Positions 23,676 to 35,560 of a DNA stretch of 64,000 nucleotides are shown here, piece after piece. Under the pieces are notes generated by a model. It was given only the letters and a program-made list of their open reading frames with translations, did no database searches and was not told where the DNA came from. How positions within the stretch are numbered: position 1 is the stretch's first letter; each line of letters starts with the position of its first letter. This stretch comes from Ascarosepion bandense (taxonomy: Eukaryota > Mollusca > Cephalopoda > Sepiida > Sepiidae). The stretch covers positions 2,760,501 to 2,824,500 of the forward strand of contig JBBBDQ010001688.1 of assembly GCA_037127315.1 (NCBI GenBank), in the 5' to 3' direction. A program made the position numbers and the translations under genes.

Positions 23676-24160
23676 TTACCGTTTGAGTTGAATATATCTT
23701 TTTATTGCAGGCCTTTGATCTGTGAATGGGACCTTCATATTGAAGATATCCTCTCTCAGAGACTCCTTTGCAGCCATGTCCGCTTTCGTGTTACCACGAA
23801 TGCCAATGTGGCTGGGGATCCAACAAAAGACAATATTCTTGGTTTTGTTCATCGCATTTAATCGATTGAAAAGTTTAATGATAATCGGGTTATTAAGATT
23901 CTTGTTGTGGATGGACAATAGTACAGAGAGTGAATCAGAGAATATAACGAAGCTGTCACTTACATTGTCAGTGATTAGATCAAGTGCCAGCTCAACAGCT
24001 GTGGCTTCATCACTAAAAATTGATGCTCCATCACGTAGATGTCTTTTTTTTTGTGACATTATTTAGTAGGGCAAAACATCCACATTTCTCACCTTCTTTC
24101 AATCCATCTGTGTATACATGTTTATAGGAAGAGAAACTATCGACAATCTTGTTCAGTTCT
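23676..24160 (-). pseudogene. LINE RNase H domain
   Basis: The motifs span two frames. YKHVYTDGLKEGEKCGCFAL (first catalytic Asp, about 24110) ends in the frame closing at 24031. SDEATAVELALDLI (Glu), then FSDSLSVLLSI (Asp) and CWIPSHIGIRGNTKADMAAK (His/Asp), are in the frame 24059-23676. The frameshift lies in the A-rich KKK codons near 24050. All expected catalytic residues can be seen. Confidence 0.85.
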
Positions 24161-24478
24161 TCGTAGAAATCAGTAGGGTTGGTCTTTGATTTAGGGAATT
24201 TGGTAAGAAGTGATTTGTGAATTCGTTCCAGGTTTATATTGGATTCTCTGATGATGTCTTTCATCCTTAGGCCAAATATTTTAATTGTTTTCTTTTTCCT
24301 ATCATAGAGAGGGTGATATAATGGGTTTACAATACAGTCATAGACAGGATTGGATGGGCAAGAGAGGATTTTGGTCAAATATTGTAAAGCTAGTTTGTTG
24401 CGGCGAATTGATAATGGCGGTTCATTGGCTTCTGCATATATATCAATGGTAGAAGTTCGAAAGGCTCCCAAGGCCAGT

Positions 24479-25925
24479 CTAAGCTCCTGATGATGAACAG
24501 TGTCTAATGACTGTGTATGACTTTCTGGAGGCACCATATATGTAGCAGCCATAGTCCAATTTCAATCGCACTAATGATCTATATACCTTCAGTAAGGTTT
24601 GTCTATCAGCTCCCCAATTTGTGTTGGCAATAACTCGCATCAGCTGGATAGCTTTGTTACATTTGTTTTTTAAGTGCTTGATGTGTGAAATAAAGGTGAG
24701 CTTTTTATCCAGTATTAGTCCTAAAAATTTATGTTGGTCTACAATGGGAATCTGAATCCCCTCCAGTTTTAACCGAAGATCTGGATGTAATTTTCTAAGC
24801 TGGCAAAAGTGCATGCATTTTGTTTTGTTAGTGGAGAACTTAAATCTATTCTTGGTTGACCATTTTTTTTATTTTGTCAATGCATTGTTGAAGCTGCCGC
24901 TCAATTATATGGATACACCTTGAGCTGTAGCAGATTAAAAAAAATCATCAACACAATCTACACCTGGGTTTATACATCCAACAATATCATTGATTTTTAA
25001 GTTAAATAATATTACAGATAAAATACTCCCCTGTGGGTCTCCCATTTCCTGTTCCTTGGGGTCCGAGAGGCATGCTCCTACACGGACATTAAATAATCTA
25101 TTGTTTAAAAAGTTATTGATGAAAATAGGTAGTCTTCCCATCAGTCCAGCTTCTTTGAGATTTTTCATGATACCATATCTCCATGTGGTATCGTATGCCT
25201 TTTCCAAGTCAAAGGAAATAGCAGTAATATGTCTTTTTGGATAAAGGCATTCCTAATAAAAGTTTCCAGTCTTATTAAATGATCCATAGTACTCCGCTGT
25301 TTTCGGAAACTACATTGAAGATTGGTCATTGTTTTATTGATTTAAAAAAACCAAACTAATCTGTTATTTACCATTCTTTCAAGAGTCTTACATTCACAGC
25401 TTGTTAGTGCTATGGGGTGGTGATTGGAGGGGTCAGATGCATCTTTTCCTGGTTTTACTACAGGAATGACTATGGCTTGTTTCCATATGGCAGGGATATT
25501 ACCACTGATCCAGATGTCATTAAAAATAGATAGTAAATACTTCAATGATTGATCAGGTAGTTGTTTTAAGAACTCATACGATATCTCATCTGAGCCCTCG
25601 GCTGTGTTATTAGCCTTCTTTAATGAATCCTTTAGTTCATTAATAGAAAAAGGTTTATTATACTCTTCTTCATTATTACTTTTAAAGTTCAGCTTGATTT
25701 TTTCTGATTCCTGTTTAATAGTCTGGAATTTTTTACTATGATTTTTGAATGACGAGTTATTTGCAAGAGAGTCTGCAAGCAGGTTGGCCATGTCTTTTTT
25801 TGGGGTTATTTTGTTGTTGTTTATACAAAGGTGCTTGAGTGGGGGGACCGATGTTTTTTCCTGAAATTTTCTGCACCATATTCCATATGGTTTTACCTTT
25901 GGTGTTATTAATTTTGGAAACAAAG
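24479..25925 (-). pseudogene. LINE reverse transcriptase, fragmented
   Basis: Segments in order: INELKDSLKKANNTAEGSDE and AIVIPVVKPGKDASDPSNHH (25925-25342); MEKAYDTTWRYGIMKNLKEA with GDPQGSILSVILFNLKIND and a CVDDFF catalytic box (25207-24935); CMHFCQLRKLHPDLRLKLEG and VDQHKFLGLILDKKLTF (24814 onward). The usual Y/F of the xVDD box is Cys, and several frames and stops separate the parts. Endonuclease sequence lies upstream, RNase H downstream. Confidence 0.85.
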
Positions 25926-25929
25926 CTCT

Positions 25930-26930
25930 TCCATGACTCCCATTTGGCTTCTTTTATTATTCGGCGTGCTATAGGTCTGCATATTTTAAAATAGTTTAAA
26001 TTCTGAGCAGTGGATCGGTGGTTGAATTTTCTTAATGCAGCACACCGTAGCCTGATAGCCTTTTTACAATCGTCATTAAACCAAAGCCGGTTATACTTAG
26101 TTGATGAAGTTGTTTTAGGGATACATTCCTCAGCTATAGAAATAATAGTATCTGTAAAATGAGTGATCGGGTCTTTCTCATGTTTTCCAGGTAGGAGTTT
26201 ATATTTGCATAATTGTTTGAATTTATTCCAGTTGGCTTTTTTAAGGTTCCAGTGAGGTATTTTTGATATTGTTTCAGGGCCAGTATGTTCTAATGTTATT
26301 GGGAAGTGGTCGCTTCCACATGTATCCTCATGAACAGTCCAGTCGTAATCAATAAAGATACTTGAATCACTTATAGAAAGATCAATTGCTGAGAATGTGT
26401 TTGTAGCAGAGTGAATAAAAGTTGGTTTCTTATTATATATACATAGAAAATGTTATCAACAATCACAACATATGATTCCTCTTCTGTTTGTGTCTGAGCA
26501 TCCTCAGCTAGTGTTGTGACTGTTAAAGTCATCTAATAGTAGGAAGGGATGAGGGAGTTGGTTAATAAGATTTTCTATTTCTGTTTCATCTATAGGGTCA
26601 TTTGGAGGTAAATAAATGGAGCAAACTGTGACAGTCCTATGTAAGGTGGTTGTAATGGCAATTGCCTGTAAATTAGTTTGTAAATTTATCTGGCTTTGTG
26701 CTATTTTATTATTGATAAGAATGGATGTTCCTCCGGAAGCTCTACTTGGGTTATTTACAATGTGGTTGTATTCAGAGAAGTTGCGGAGTTTAACGCTTTC
26801 AGACGGTTTTAAAAAAGTTTCTTGTAGACATATTATTATAGGAGATGGACTGGATATTAGTAGAAGAAGTTCGTTCAGATTGGCTTTTATACCTCTGCAA
26901 TTCCATTGAATTATTTTGCTGGCTATAGTT
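25930..26930 (-). pseudogene. LINE APE-type endonuclease, decayed
   Basis: Reverse translation near 26915-26830 gives WNCRGIKANLNELLLL and IICLQETFLKPSE, the N-terminal Asn and catalytic Glu motifs. SILINNKIAQ and VCSIYLPPNDPIDE follow, then a LLLDDFNSHN-type box near 26540. Many stops occur below 26500. Plus-strand ORFs here are shadows. Confidence 0.75.
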
Positions 26931-27470
26931 AAATTTTATGTATTTGATTTCCGTTTATCTTTATGAAAATCGAGGTGGTTGTTTTCTACAGGAGGGATAC
27001 TCTCCGTTTCCATGTCTTCTGAATCTACAGATGTGCTTCGGTTTTTCTTTGGTGTTTTTCTCCACTACAGTTCTTTGTTTAGAAGAAGATCTCTGTACAG
27101 TCTGCTCCTGAGTAGTAGTGACTTTCTCTGGGGGAGGGGACTTATATTCCTTCTGTAAAGTCGATTTTTTTGGATAGTTTCCCTCTGGAGAAGATGTTTT
27201 GGTTTCGCCATAGAGGTATTTAATGTTGAAGGTTTTTCCATGCTTGAAGGTTCAGTGTTTTTGTCAGGTTCAGTGAGTGGATTAATTTCTTTCAAGAAAG
27301 CGGGGAGTGTTTCTGGTGTAAGTTTTGATAATTTACTAAGTAGGAATTTGCAAGAATGGCATTCTTGTTTTTCAAAGTTGTTTGGTTTTGGTTTAGTAAC
27401 TGATGCATATGATTTAGTGGGGAATAAGCCAGTTGCTTCGACTATCTTTCTAGCTTCAGAGAAGGATATA

Positions 27471-28400
27471 TTACGTGTAAACTTGATAGTGTTGATCTCT
27501 TTCTTTTTTCCAGATTATACATTGTTTGGAGTCTGATGGGTGATCTTCAAGACAATGAACACAAAATGCTTTTTTTTTGTTACATTCTTGCCCATGGTGG
27601 TCAGAGTCTTTCTCCACATCTTCTGCATGTTGGAAGTCTCGTGCACCTGTCCTTATGGTGTCCAAAAAGTTGACAACTGAAGCATCGTAGAGGGCTTGGG
27701 ATGTACTGGCTGACCTTTTCAATTGTAAATCCTATTTTTAATTCCTTCGGGACTTTGGGGAGGTTGAAAGTGAACATATATGTGTTTGTTTCGATGACAT
27801 CTGTTCCTTTTCTAATTTGAGTACGTTGTACATCTATTACACCTTGTGTTTTTAGCCGAGTTTTAATTTTTTCGATAGTGCAGAATGAAAGCTTCTGACT
27901 ACACCTCTAGATTTGTTCACTGTGTTGTGTGGATATGCTTTTATCTTTATTTCAGAAAAGGTTTTCATTTTTAAAAGTGTATCAGAATATGATTTTTTTT
28001 CTACTTGGACAAGTAGCATACCATTTTTAAGCTTCTTTACCATCTTTGGTACTATAGCACCAGAAAGTACTTTTTCAATAACGAATGGGGATATCTTTGT
28101 TAACTGTTTTCCTTCTAACGACTCCAAAACAATCTGAGGAAGATGTTTTGTAATAATAAACTCACTTTCTGAGTCTGACAGAGATTCTATATGGGGGCGT
28201 TTGGAATATTTATTAGACATACTATATAACATATTATTCATTGGAGGGTTATCCCCACCCACCAAACCAGGCTGGAGCCCGCAAATGGGATCTGTCAGGG
28301 GTGAAAGCCATTCACCCTGACAGATCAGGGACCTCTCCAATATACTCGATGGCGAGAGAGACCTGGAGCACCTGTCTCCTCCCCCTGTGCACCGCCCCAT
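27471..28400 (-). pseudogene. LINE ORF1 (gag-like, CCHC zinc knuckle)
   Basis: The N-terminal part (MSNKYSKRPHIESLSDSESE, then KISPFVIEKVLSGAIVPKMV and NGMLLVQVEKKSYSD) is open from 28400 to 27852. After a frameshift near 27890 the frame continues through GFTIEKVSQYIPSPLRCFSC. The knuckle is CFSCQLFGHHKDRC (C-x2-C-x4-H-x4-C), followed by a second CRRCGE. This is the nucleic-acid-binding protein of the LINE. Confidence 0.8.
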
Positions 28401-28420
28401 AATGTAAGTGCACAGTTGGA

Positions 28421-29140
28421 TGGCTTGCAGCCATGTCCAGGCCTATGTATCTTGCACCGTCGATTGACCCTTAGTCAGCGCCTTCTAACATCTATTCATA
28501 GACAGCTGGTAGTAGTTTTCTTATATATAACTTTCCATGGCCTGGTAGTTTTTTGCTCTCTTTTGGGGGGGGGATATGTATGGTAGGATACATCAGTCTT
28601 GGTAGAAAATGTTTTTGGAGGGTATGTTTGGGAGTAGATATTAGGGCTTGACCTGACCAGCCAGTTGATCGGATCAGCCTCTCTGACCGCCCAGCTAGCC
28701 CAGGTAAGTGCCGAAGTGATATGTTGCAGGACCATGACCTCTTTGCACCTGGGCCATGGCCTGCTCAATCACCAGGATCCCGTCCCCAGACAACACAGGT
28801 TGCCACCCACGGCCAACAGGTGGCCCCATTGAGGGACTTTTACTCTCTGCAGGGGGGCAGTTGTCGTATTCTGATGCCCCGCCAACAGGGCGACAGCTCA
28901 TTAAAGATGGTGTCTTGATAAATCACCATGGAGAAGGCAACAGGAAGTCAATCCACTAGTAATCCCAAGAATCATCAGGATAATGAATTAAGTATAAAAC
29001 CTAACATTATGAAGGGGGTTAAGTCTAAGAGAATTGATTCCTCGCCTGGTAAGGAGTGACATGTGCAACAAGCACCTGTCATCTAGTGACCATTAGGATA
29101 GACGGTTTAAAGGGGATAAAATACTTTGAAATTGATTCCT
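28421..29140. other. GC-richer interval, possible LINE 5' leader and unknown sequence
   Basis: 28421-28500 probably belongs to the 5' leader of the minus-strand LINE. 28620-28930 is noticeably richer in G/C (many CCAG/CTGG words) than its surroundings and has short ORFs on both strands, none recognised. Confidence 0.4.
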
Positions 29141-29149
29141 TGCCTGGAA

Positions 29150-29990
29150 AGGAACGACATGAGTGACAGATGTCACTGGACCGTTATCCAGCAACTGTTC
29201 ACATCAACCAAACGTCTGAGGACAAGGAATGTCAGAACATTGAACAACTGTGACCAACTGGAAAATCTAAAGCAGAAAGACGAGTAGATTAAACATTTTA
29301 GGTTGGTGGCCAAACAACAGAGATTTTGTCAATGACAACCACAAGATTATATATGCAGATAGTGAAAATAATAACAAAAAGACTTGGGTTTTTACTGGAT
29401 CAAGACATGAAGAAATCTATTCTGAGACACTGCCAGTTATCTTAGATAATTATTGTAGTTAAATTGAAAGGAACACCCTTCAACATATTTGTTATTGTCA
29501 CGTCTGCAACAAAAGCACAAAGTACAAAAGAAGAAATGAAATCTTTCTACTCCATGCAAGATAATGCTAAGGGTCAGTGTAAATCACAAGAAATTAAAAT
29601 TATCATGGGAAACCTGAATGCCAAAGTTGTCAAGGAGAGTGAACGAGGAATAGTTGGCAAATTTGGACTAGGAATCAGCAATAAGAAAAATGGGTCCAAA
29701 GGTGCACAACAAATGACCAGATAATAATCCACACCTGGTTCCCAGAACATCCAAGACAACTATCGACGTGGAAAAAGCTCAGAAGGAGAAACTTTAAATT
29801 AAATCGACTGCATAAATATTAACAAGACATTCAGGAATGCAGTTATTCACTAGAACACGTAATGAGAAAGGAGGGCTTGGAGAATCTGATATTCACAGGA
29901 TGGGTAGAGAGAAAGAAAGACAGAGAAAAACAGCACATGTCATATTTGATGGGCTTATGTAAAGGAATGAAAAAACAGGGTTTGGGAGAA
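29150..29990 (+). mobile_element. RTE-like LINE relic (endonuclease part fused to 3' part)
   Basis: The endonuclease start RTRNVRTLNNCDQLENLKQK is at about 29220. LKGTPFNIFVIVTSA, QCKSQEIKIIMGNLNAKV and IVGKFGLGI lie at 29464-29690. At 29855 the sequence jumps to the far C-terminus, MRKEGLENLIFTGWVERKKD, which also occurs at 52550. So most of the RT has been deleted internally. Stops and shifts throughout. Confidence 0.75.
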
Positions 29991-31930
29991 TAACAGACAA
30001 AATGTATTAAGAGCTACAACAATGGACAACACAAATTGCTTTTTTCTACTCAGATAAAAATTAATACAATTTTGGGAAAATATAATCTCAATGAATGTGT
30101 GGCAATTTTCTTCTTATTAATTTGTGATCTGTGAGAGACTACACTTTTTAAATTTAAAAAAGGTACTTACATTAAATTGAATACGAAAAAAGATATCCAG
30201 AATGTCATATTTCAGATGTCATTTTTGTATATTGCAATATATTTAATTTAAAGAAATTGTGGCAAAATTATACTGATGATATAAGGAAAAAGATGATACA
30301 ATAATACTGAACATAAAATCTTTTTTAAAACTAAAAGAAACATTTTGCATTCAGAAAATGTGTGAAAATTTCAAAGAAATACTCCAGTTAAAAGGAATTT
30401 TTACAATTTGTTTCTAATAAAATTTTCAGTGATTTAAAAGGCAACATTTGAAAATTAATCAACTCAAATAAACAAAGGAAGATGAAATAAATAAATGGAC
30501 TGACTATTATTAGTCATTATTACACAATCAATAAAATAATTTAATTCATAGATAGAGTTTCATAGGGCTGAGTGTTGACATAAGCCTTGGAATCAATTGA
30601 GATTTCTATAAGTGAGTCGAGCAGCCTTGATGGCCATTCCTCAATCCATTGACCTTTCTCGGCCTCACAGACTGTTATATCGTGAATTAGTAATGAAGCT
30701 ATTCTCTCTGCGGGTGGCTTGTCCTTTAATAATAAAATTCATTATTTTATTGGTGAGAGAAATGATAATATTAAATCATGTTTTCTTACTTTTTAGTCTA
30801 TTATTAATTCATTTATTTAGTCTTGAATAATAATTTAAAAAATAGTTAATTTAGATACTAGTAGTTATTTGTCAGCTTTTTCTTTTCAAAACCGAGAAAA
30901 TTTAGAAGTATTCTCCTGCATTTCAATTTTCAATATTTAAAATGAGAAAAGAAATTAAAAGAAACACGTCTTTATTTTGAAATCTTTATATTTTTTATTA
31001 TGGAAAGCTTAGAAATATGTTTCTTTTAAGTTTTTTAACAAAAGTTTCTTACCACTTCACTTTAACGTTTTTGAATATTATGAAAAATAATATAAATTTT
31101 GATATGTCAGAATAATGTCAGTTAAATGAATGACAAATTGGAAAAATTCAGTGGACTCCATTCTGTACACTAGAAAAATATTAGATTAAAAATTAAATTT
31201 TTGTTGATGGAATTAACCGTGTAGGAGGGGGATATATAAAATGTAAACATCAGTTTCAATTATGCATTAAGAAGAAATGTGCAAATGCTAAAATTTAATT
31301 TTTTTTCTTAGTCGTGTCTGAGCATGCAGTTTAACTGATCTCATTTAGTTTCCATTTGCCTTTTTGCTTTTATTACTTTTGAAGGATGTAGGTGTAATGA
31401 CATGGAAATATATGCCACTACCTGGCCGGTCGCTGTTGGTTTCAATCCAAATAGCTGGTCATAGATTGACTGTCACGGTGATCTCCCTTGTCTCATTTGG
31501 TGTTGATTAATCACGTAAATTCTCCACTAGCTGTCTCTCTGCCGCACTAAACCAAACCGAGAAGCGTGCACACAACTGAGTAATAAAAGAAAAAATAAAT
31601 AGCACAAAGAAAAATAAGTGGACCGACATCTGAAGCGTTGTAAAATGTCTTTATATACAGAATATACACAATAGTCTCTTGGATAATTCCAAATCCCTGC
31701 TTCTATCAAACTAGTAGCGGAACAAAAGTTTCTTAAGTAAATTGAATTATCCACCTAAGCCATAACGAGAAATCTGGCTGGCCACAGCTCACTGCTCTGA
31801 ACAGAGTTCTAAGTTCGTTGTAAGTCTAGTCAACTTGATTCTTATTTTCCGGAATGTCGCAGAAATTGCCGAAGTGCTGGGTTATGGGTAAATTGGCGCA
31901 GTTCATCTTTGGAAACGGAATCGAGATGGA
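29991..31930. other. AT-rich interval, nothing recognised
   Basis: Both strands were read; only short ORFs of biased composition are present. CTCTCTGCCGCACTAAACCA at about 31535 resembles CTCTCTGCTGCATTAAACCA at 20313, so it holds part of an unnamed dispersed repeat. Confidence 0.5.
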
Positions 31931-31984
31931 TTTCTTTTTTCTGGGTTGGATTACTCTTACCAAAAACTCTTCATTCGGCTATTT

Positions 31985-32500
31985 CAAACTTTGTCTGCAA
32001 AGTCTCTTCATGTCTGTCTCTTAACTCCGGTGACAGGCTTCTCTAAGGTCGGCACCCAACGGCATGGCCATCATCTCTGTCTCTTTACTTCTTTAGCTGG
32101 GAACTGTCTTTGGTCATTACATCTCTGGACTGGGAACTCAAACTCTCTGCCACTTGAGCTGCAACTGAACTTCAACTACAACTGAAAACTGCATTCAGTT
32201 GTTGATCTCAAAAACTGTCTGCAAATTTTCTTGTCTGTCTTTAACTGGTTGGCCAGCAGCTCTACGGTTGGTGCCCAACAACATGGCGCCTATCTTTGTC
32301 GTTACATCTCTGGCCGGTAACTCCAACTAACTGCGAACTGAACTAAACTTCAACTCAAACTGTCTGCAAAATCACTTATCTGTCTAACTCAGGTTGGCTG
32401 GCATCAGGCCTCTCTACAGTTGGTTCCCAACAACATGGCACCTATCTTCGTCGTTACATCTCTGGGCCGGGAGCTGGGAACTGGAACTTCTGACTGCAAC
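31985..32500. repeat. degenerate tandem repeat, three units
   Basis: Each unit contains TGTCTGCAAA (about 31993, 32216, 32361), a GGTTGGTGCCCAACAACATGG block (about 32048, 32268, 32420) and a TTACATCTCTGG block. Unit lengths differ (about 220 and 150) because the first carries extra sequence. No protein was recognised. Confidence 0.7.
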
Positions 32501-33654
32501 TCATTTTGGTTCCTCAGGACCCTGTATCTATAAAATTAGCTGCTACTCGTTGCCTTTGGTTTACCCAATGGGGTTAGTCTCCTTTCCATGATATCAGTTG
32601 TTGGTCGTCTCCCACTTTTGGTGCTTGTTTACAGGCCCAATGGAATTCCTCTCAGTCTTATGACGTTATCTTCCCATACCCCTTTTCTGGGCTGGACTTA
32701 ACTGGCAAATTGTTCTTTTCTCAAAATTTTCTTTCCCATGAAACAATTTCGGGGATTTTTTTCTTAAACAATTGCTATTAACCTTTTTGAACTGGCTTCG
32801 CCCAAACAAGTTGACAAGGGTCCATTGACATTGTTATTTAGATAAGAATTTTTCCACAGCTGTGTTTTTAATATCCATTTCTAAGTCACCGATATTTTCC
32901 AGCAACAGAAAATATTTTCATCTGGTCTCACCCTGATGTCAAGTGAAAATATCTCTTTTCTGAGTTACTTCAACTGGCACCAGATATTTGTTATCTTAAT
33001 TATTTTCACAATTCACACTAGCAGAACAATTGGATACAATAACAAAAGTGAAATTTCTTTTTCGGCTATTACAAATGCCCAGCAAAAAAAATAACAATTG
33101 AATTTATCTCTTTCTTTTACGTTTAGAATGACAATTGATTGCCTTCATAGGTGGGCCGAAACTAACATCTATTGTTCCTAGCCTTAAAACAAATCTAAGT
33201 CTTTTCTTTCTTCTTTCTCCAATTTAAAATAACAACAGAGATAACATTTGTTATCTTTTTTTTGTTTTCTTTTCCTCATATTCGGAGGATAAAGAAAATT
33301 TCTCTTAGTACGTTTTCTTCTGATCCATAATAGCAATTAGAAGATTTTCCAGTTATAGTTAATAATTAATTAATGAAATTAATTACCTCTGCTCCGCACC
33401 AAAATATTCTTATAAATACACGTTATTTTTAACAAAATAAGGTATTTATTTACAAATTTACATATTTGATATTTCAGTAGCTTGTTTCAGGACAAGTACT
33501 CAAACATTAAGCATTTGTAGTTTCAATGAATTGTCAAGAAGAAAAAATGTTCATCTTAAACCATCTGACACAAAGTAAATTTCAAAATGCTTAAAACAAA
33601 TTGAGAAAGTTTGTTTCTTACATAAAAGTTATACAGTTGTATTCAATATGAATA

Positions 33655-33953
33655 TCTAAACTTATATAATAAATGGAACTGTGTGTGTGTGTGTGTCACC
33701 TATAGACTCCAAAATGGCTGAACCAATTTTCTTGAAAATTGGCACACTTGTACTATAAGCATCTGCAAGTGTTCTTAGCTAGGTTTTGTGTCAAGGTACC
33801 TCCGATAAATATTGTAAATTGATAATTAAAAAAATTAGGTTATAGAAGGAGTGGTTCGATTTTAATCAAATTTGATACACTCAAAGACATAAGAAACGAT
33901 ATTCAGAAGTTTCAAGGTTGCAGTTCTTACAATAGTGCGGAAAATCTATAATT

Positions 33954-33988
<35 letters not shown>

Positions 33989-34372
33989 GGCAAGATGCTT
34001 GTGTGTGTGTGTGTTTATCTGCCTGTATGTCTGTATTTTTTTTTTTTTCAGCCCTTTTATTTTAGTTTTTGCTTCGGGTTTGGCTCTAAGTAGGTATAAT
34101 TGTAGTTCTTAGTCTCAGCCATGATACCATTTACTCAGAGGATTTATTGAGCCTTCAAAATTCAGTTTACGATGAAAAAACTTATTTGATATTGATACCA
34201 GGAAATGAAAATTTGATTTATATCCATTCATTTTTCTTTCAGTTTACGGTTTTGCTTTAACTGGAAACAACTATTGCTTTTTAGTCTTTCGTGCCAATGT
34301 CCAAAGAGTCTGAGCTCCAGGACCATGGATTAGTTTTCATTACACCCGAGCAATGCCAGGCGATACTGCTAG
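33655..34372 (+). mobile_element. non-autonomous Helitron-like element
   Basis: Starts TCTAAACT, ends ATACTGCTAG (CTRR end), and sits between A (33654) and T (34373), as expected for Helitrons. Near the 3' end CCCGAGCAATGCCAGG can form the usual short, here imperfect, hairpin. The flanks 33625-33654 and 34373-34665 join into a continuous match to the inverse complement of 46850-47190, which lacks the element. No Rep/helicase ORF is present. Inner TA and TG runs suggest later nesting or slippage. Confidence 0.75.
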
Positions 34373-34665
34373 TAAACATATTTTAAAGTAATTAGCTTAT
34401 GAATTGAACAGAATTCTTTGAAATACCCCAGCTCTCAGAGGCTGATAATGTATCAGTGTGTAATTTGACATTGACATTCTCTCTCTTTCTCTCTCATATT
34501 CAACCTTTTCTGGCTATTATATCAAAAAAGGATTTGACACTGGCTCATTACTTTCTTAGTTTGTAAGCCACTGCTTTTTTTTTATTGTTCAAAATATATT
34601 TTCACATAGGCTTGCTAAACTTTGCTTTGGCCTTTTCTTCAGCAAAAAAATCTTTTTGTCAGTGG
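34373..34665 (-). repeat. dispersed repeat hosting the Helitron (inverted partner at 46850-47190)
   Basis: Reverse complement shares CAAAGTTTAGCAAGCCTAT, CAAATTACACACTGATACA and ATCAGCCTCT with 46850-47120. The matching left flank is at 33625-33654. No coding content. Confidence 0.75.
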
Positions 34666-34994
34666 GTGATATATTTTAATGAAACTTCTAGAACATATTC
34701 ACAAATGAAAATATTTTTGAAATTATTTTGAGAAAATCTTAGTAAAAATGTTTTTGCATCTGTAACCCACCACACTACATAATTTCAAGAAATTAAATTG
34801 TTTTGAAAATTTTTTATTAGTTAAATGTAGGACTCCTCGGGTAATGTAAATCATCTATATATTTTTTTCAAAAGTTAGCCTTTTCAAAATCTGCTTCAAA
34901 TAGTAAAATAAAAAATTCAATAAAACTATGATATTATTTAATTAGAAAAGCTTTTTAAATATATATTGTTCATTGAAAATTTTTTTTTCTTCAA

Positions 34995-35030
34995 ACTATA
35001 ATGTCCTTTATATATAATGGACATTATAGT
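34995..35030. repeat. 12-bp-arm hairpin
   Basis: ACTATAATGTCC (34995-35006) and GGACATTATAGT (35019-35030) are perfect inverse complements around a 12-base AT loop. Flanking T-run and A-run extend the fold imperfectly. Possibly a MITE core. Confidence 0.6.
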
Positions 35031-35560
35031 CTGAAAAAAAAAATTTTTTTCAATAAATAATGAATTTTTACGAGAATTCTTTTCATTCTCTCTTTTTTTA
35101 ATAATAATAATTGATAAAGTTTAAAAATCTTAATATTTTTCAAAGACGTGTTGCGCTTAGGTTGTTAAGTTATTGAGTGAAGAATATATTTACTAATTGA
35201 AAATTTAAAAGGCTTTAAAGAAATATTCAGGTCAAACGATATTTAAAACCATTTAAATTTTTTTTCTTGCATAGGGAGGTTTCTTTTTCTTTTTAAGTAT
35301 ATTTCATGTGTGACATTAAAAGGTCATGTGTTTCATGGTTTCTTCCTCTTACAGGAAAAAAATTTGGACAATTATGTCAATATTAGTCAACCATACTTAG
35401 CTTATCACCATATCTGGCTGTCATCAATCACCTCATGCATCAGAAATATATGACCGCCATGATTAAGAAATACTTTTATTCTAAATTTATTGCTATAAAC
35501 AAGTAATACTTGTTTGAAATCTGATTAATTTAACATTAAATTTGTTAATTTTCTAAAAAT

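Larger units (their letters stand above)
23145..28420 (-). mobile_element. nearly complete, inactive LINE (ORF1, endonuclease, RT, RNase H)
   Basis: Reading the minus strand from 28420 down to 23145 gives a zinc-knuckle ORF1, an APE-type endonuclease, RT, RNase H and a C-terminal zinc-finger segment. A short 3' UTR follows, ending in an (ACAAA)-type tail at about 23145-23155. Length (about 5.3 kb) and domain order fit an intact element, but all ORFs are interrupted. An RNase H after the RT suggests the I/Nimb-like group of non-LTR retrotransposons; that clade call is tentative. No clear target duplication was found. Confidence 0.85.

Noticed and set aside
23722..24066. Plus-strand ORF of 114 residues
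   Set aside because: Antisense shadow of the LINE RNase H domain.
26616..26909. Plus-strand ORF of 97 residues
   Set aside because: Antisense of the LINE endonuclease, whose motifs are clear on the minus strand.
28695..28959. G/C-richer ORFs on both strands as a possible gene
   Set aside because: Overlapping short ORFs on both strands, no domain, no splice context; they probably reflect base composition.
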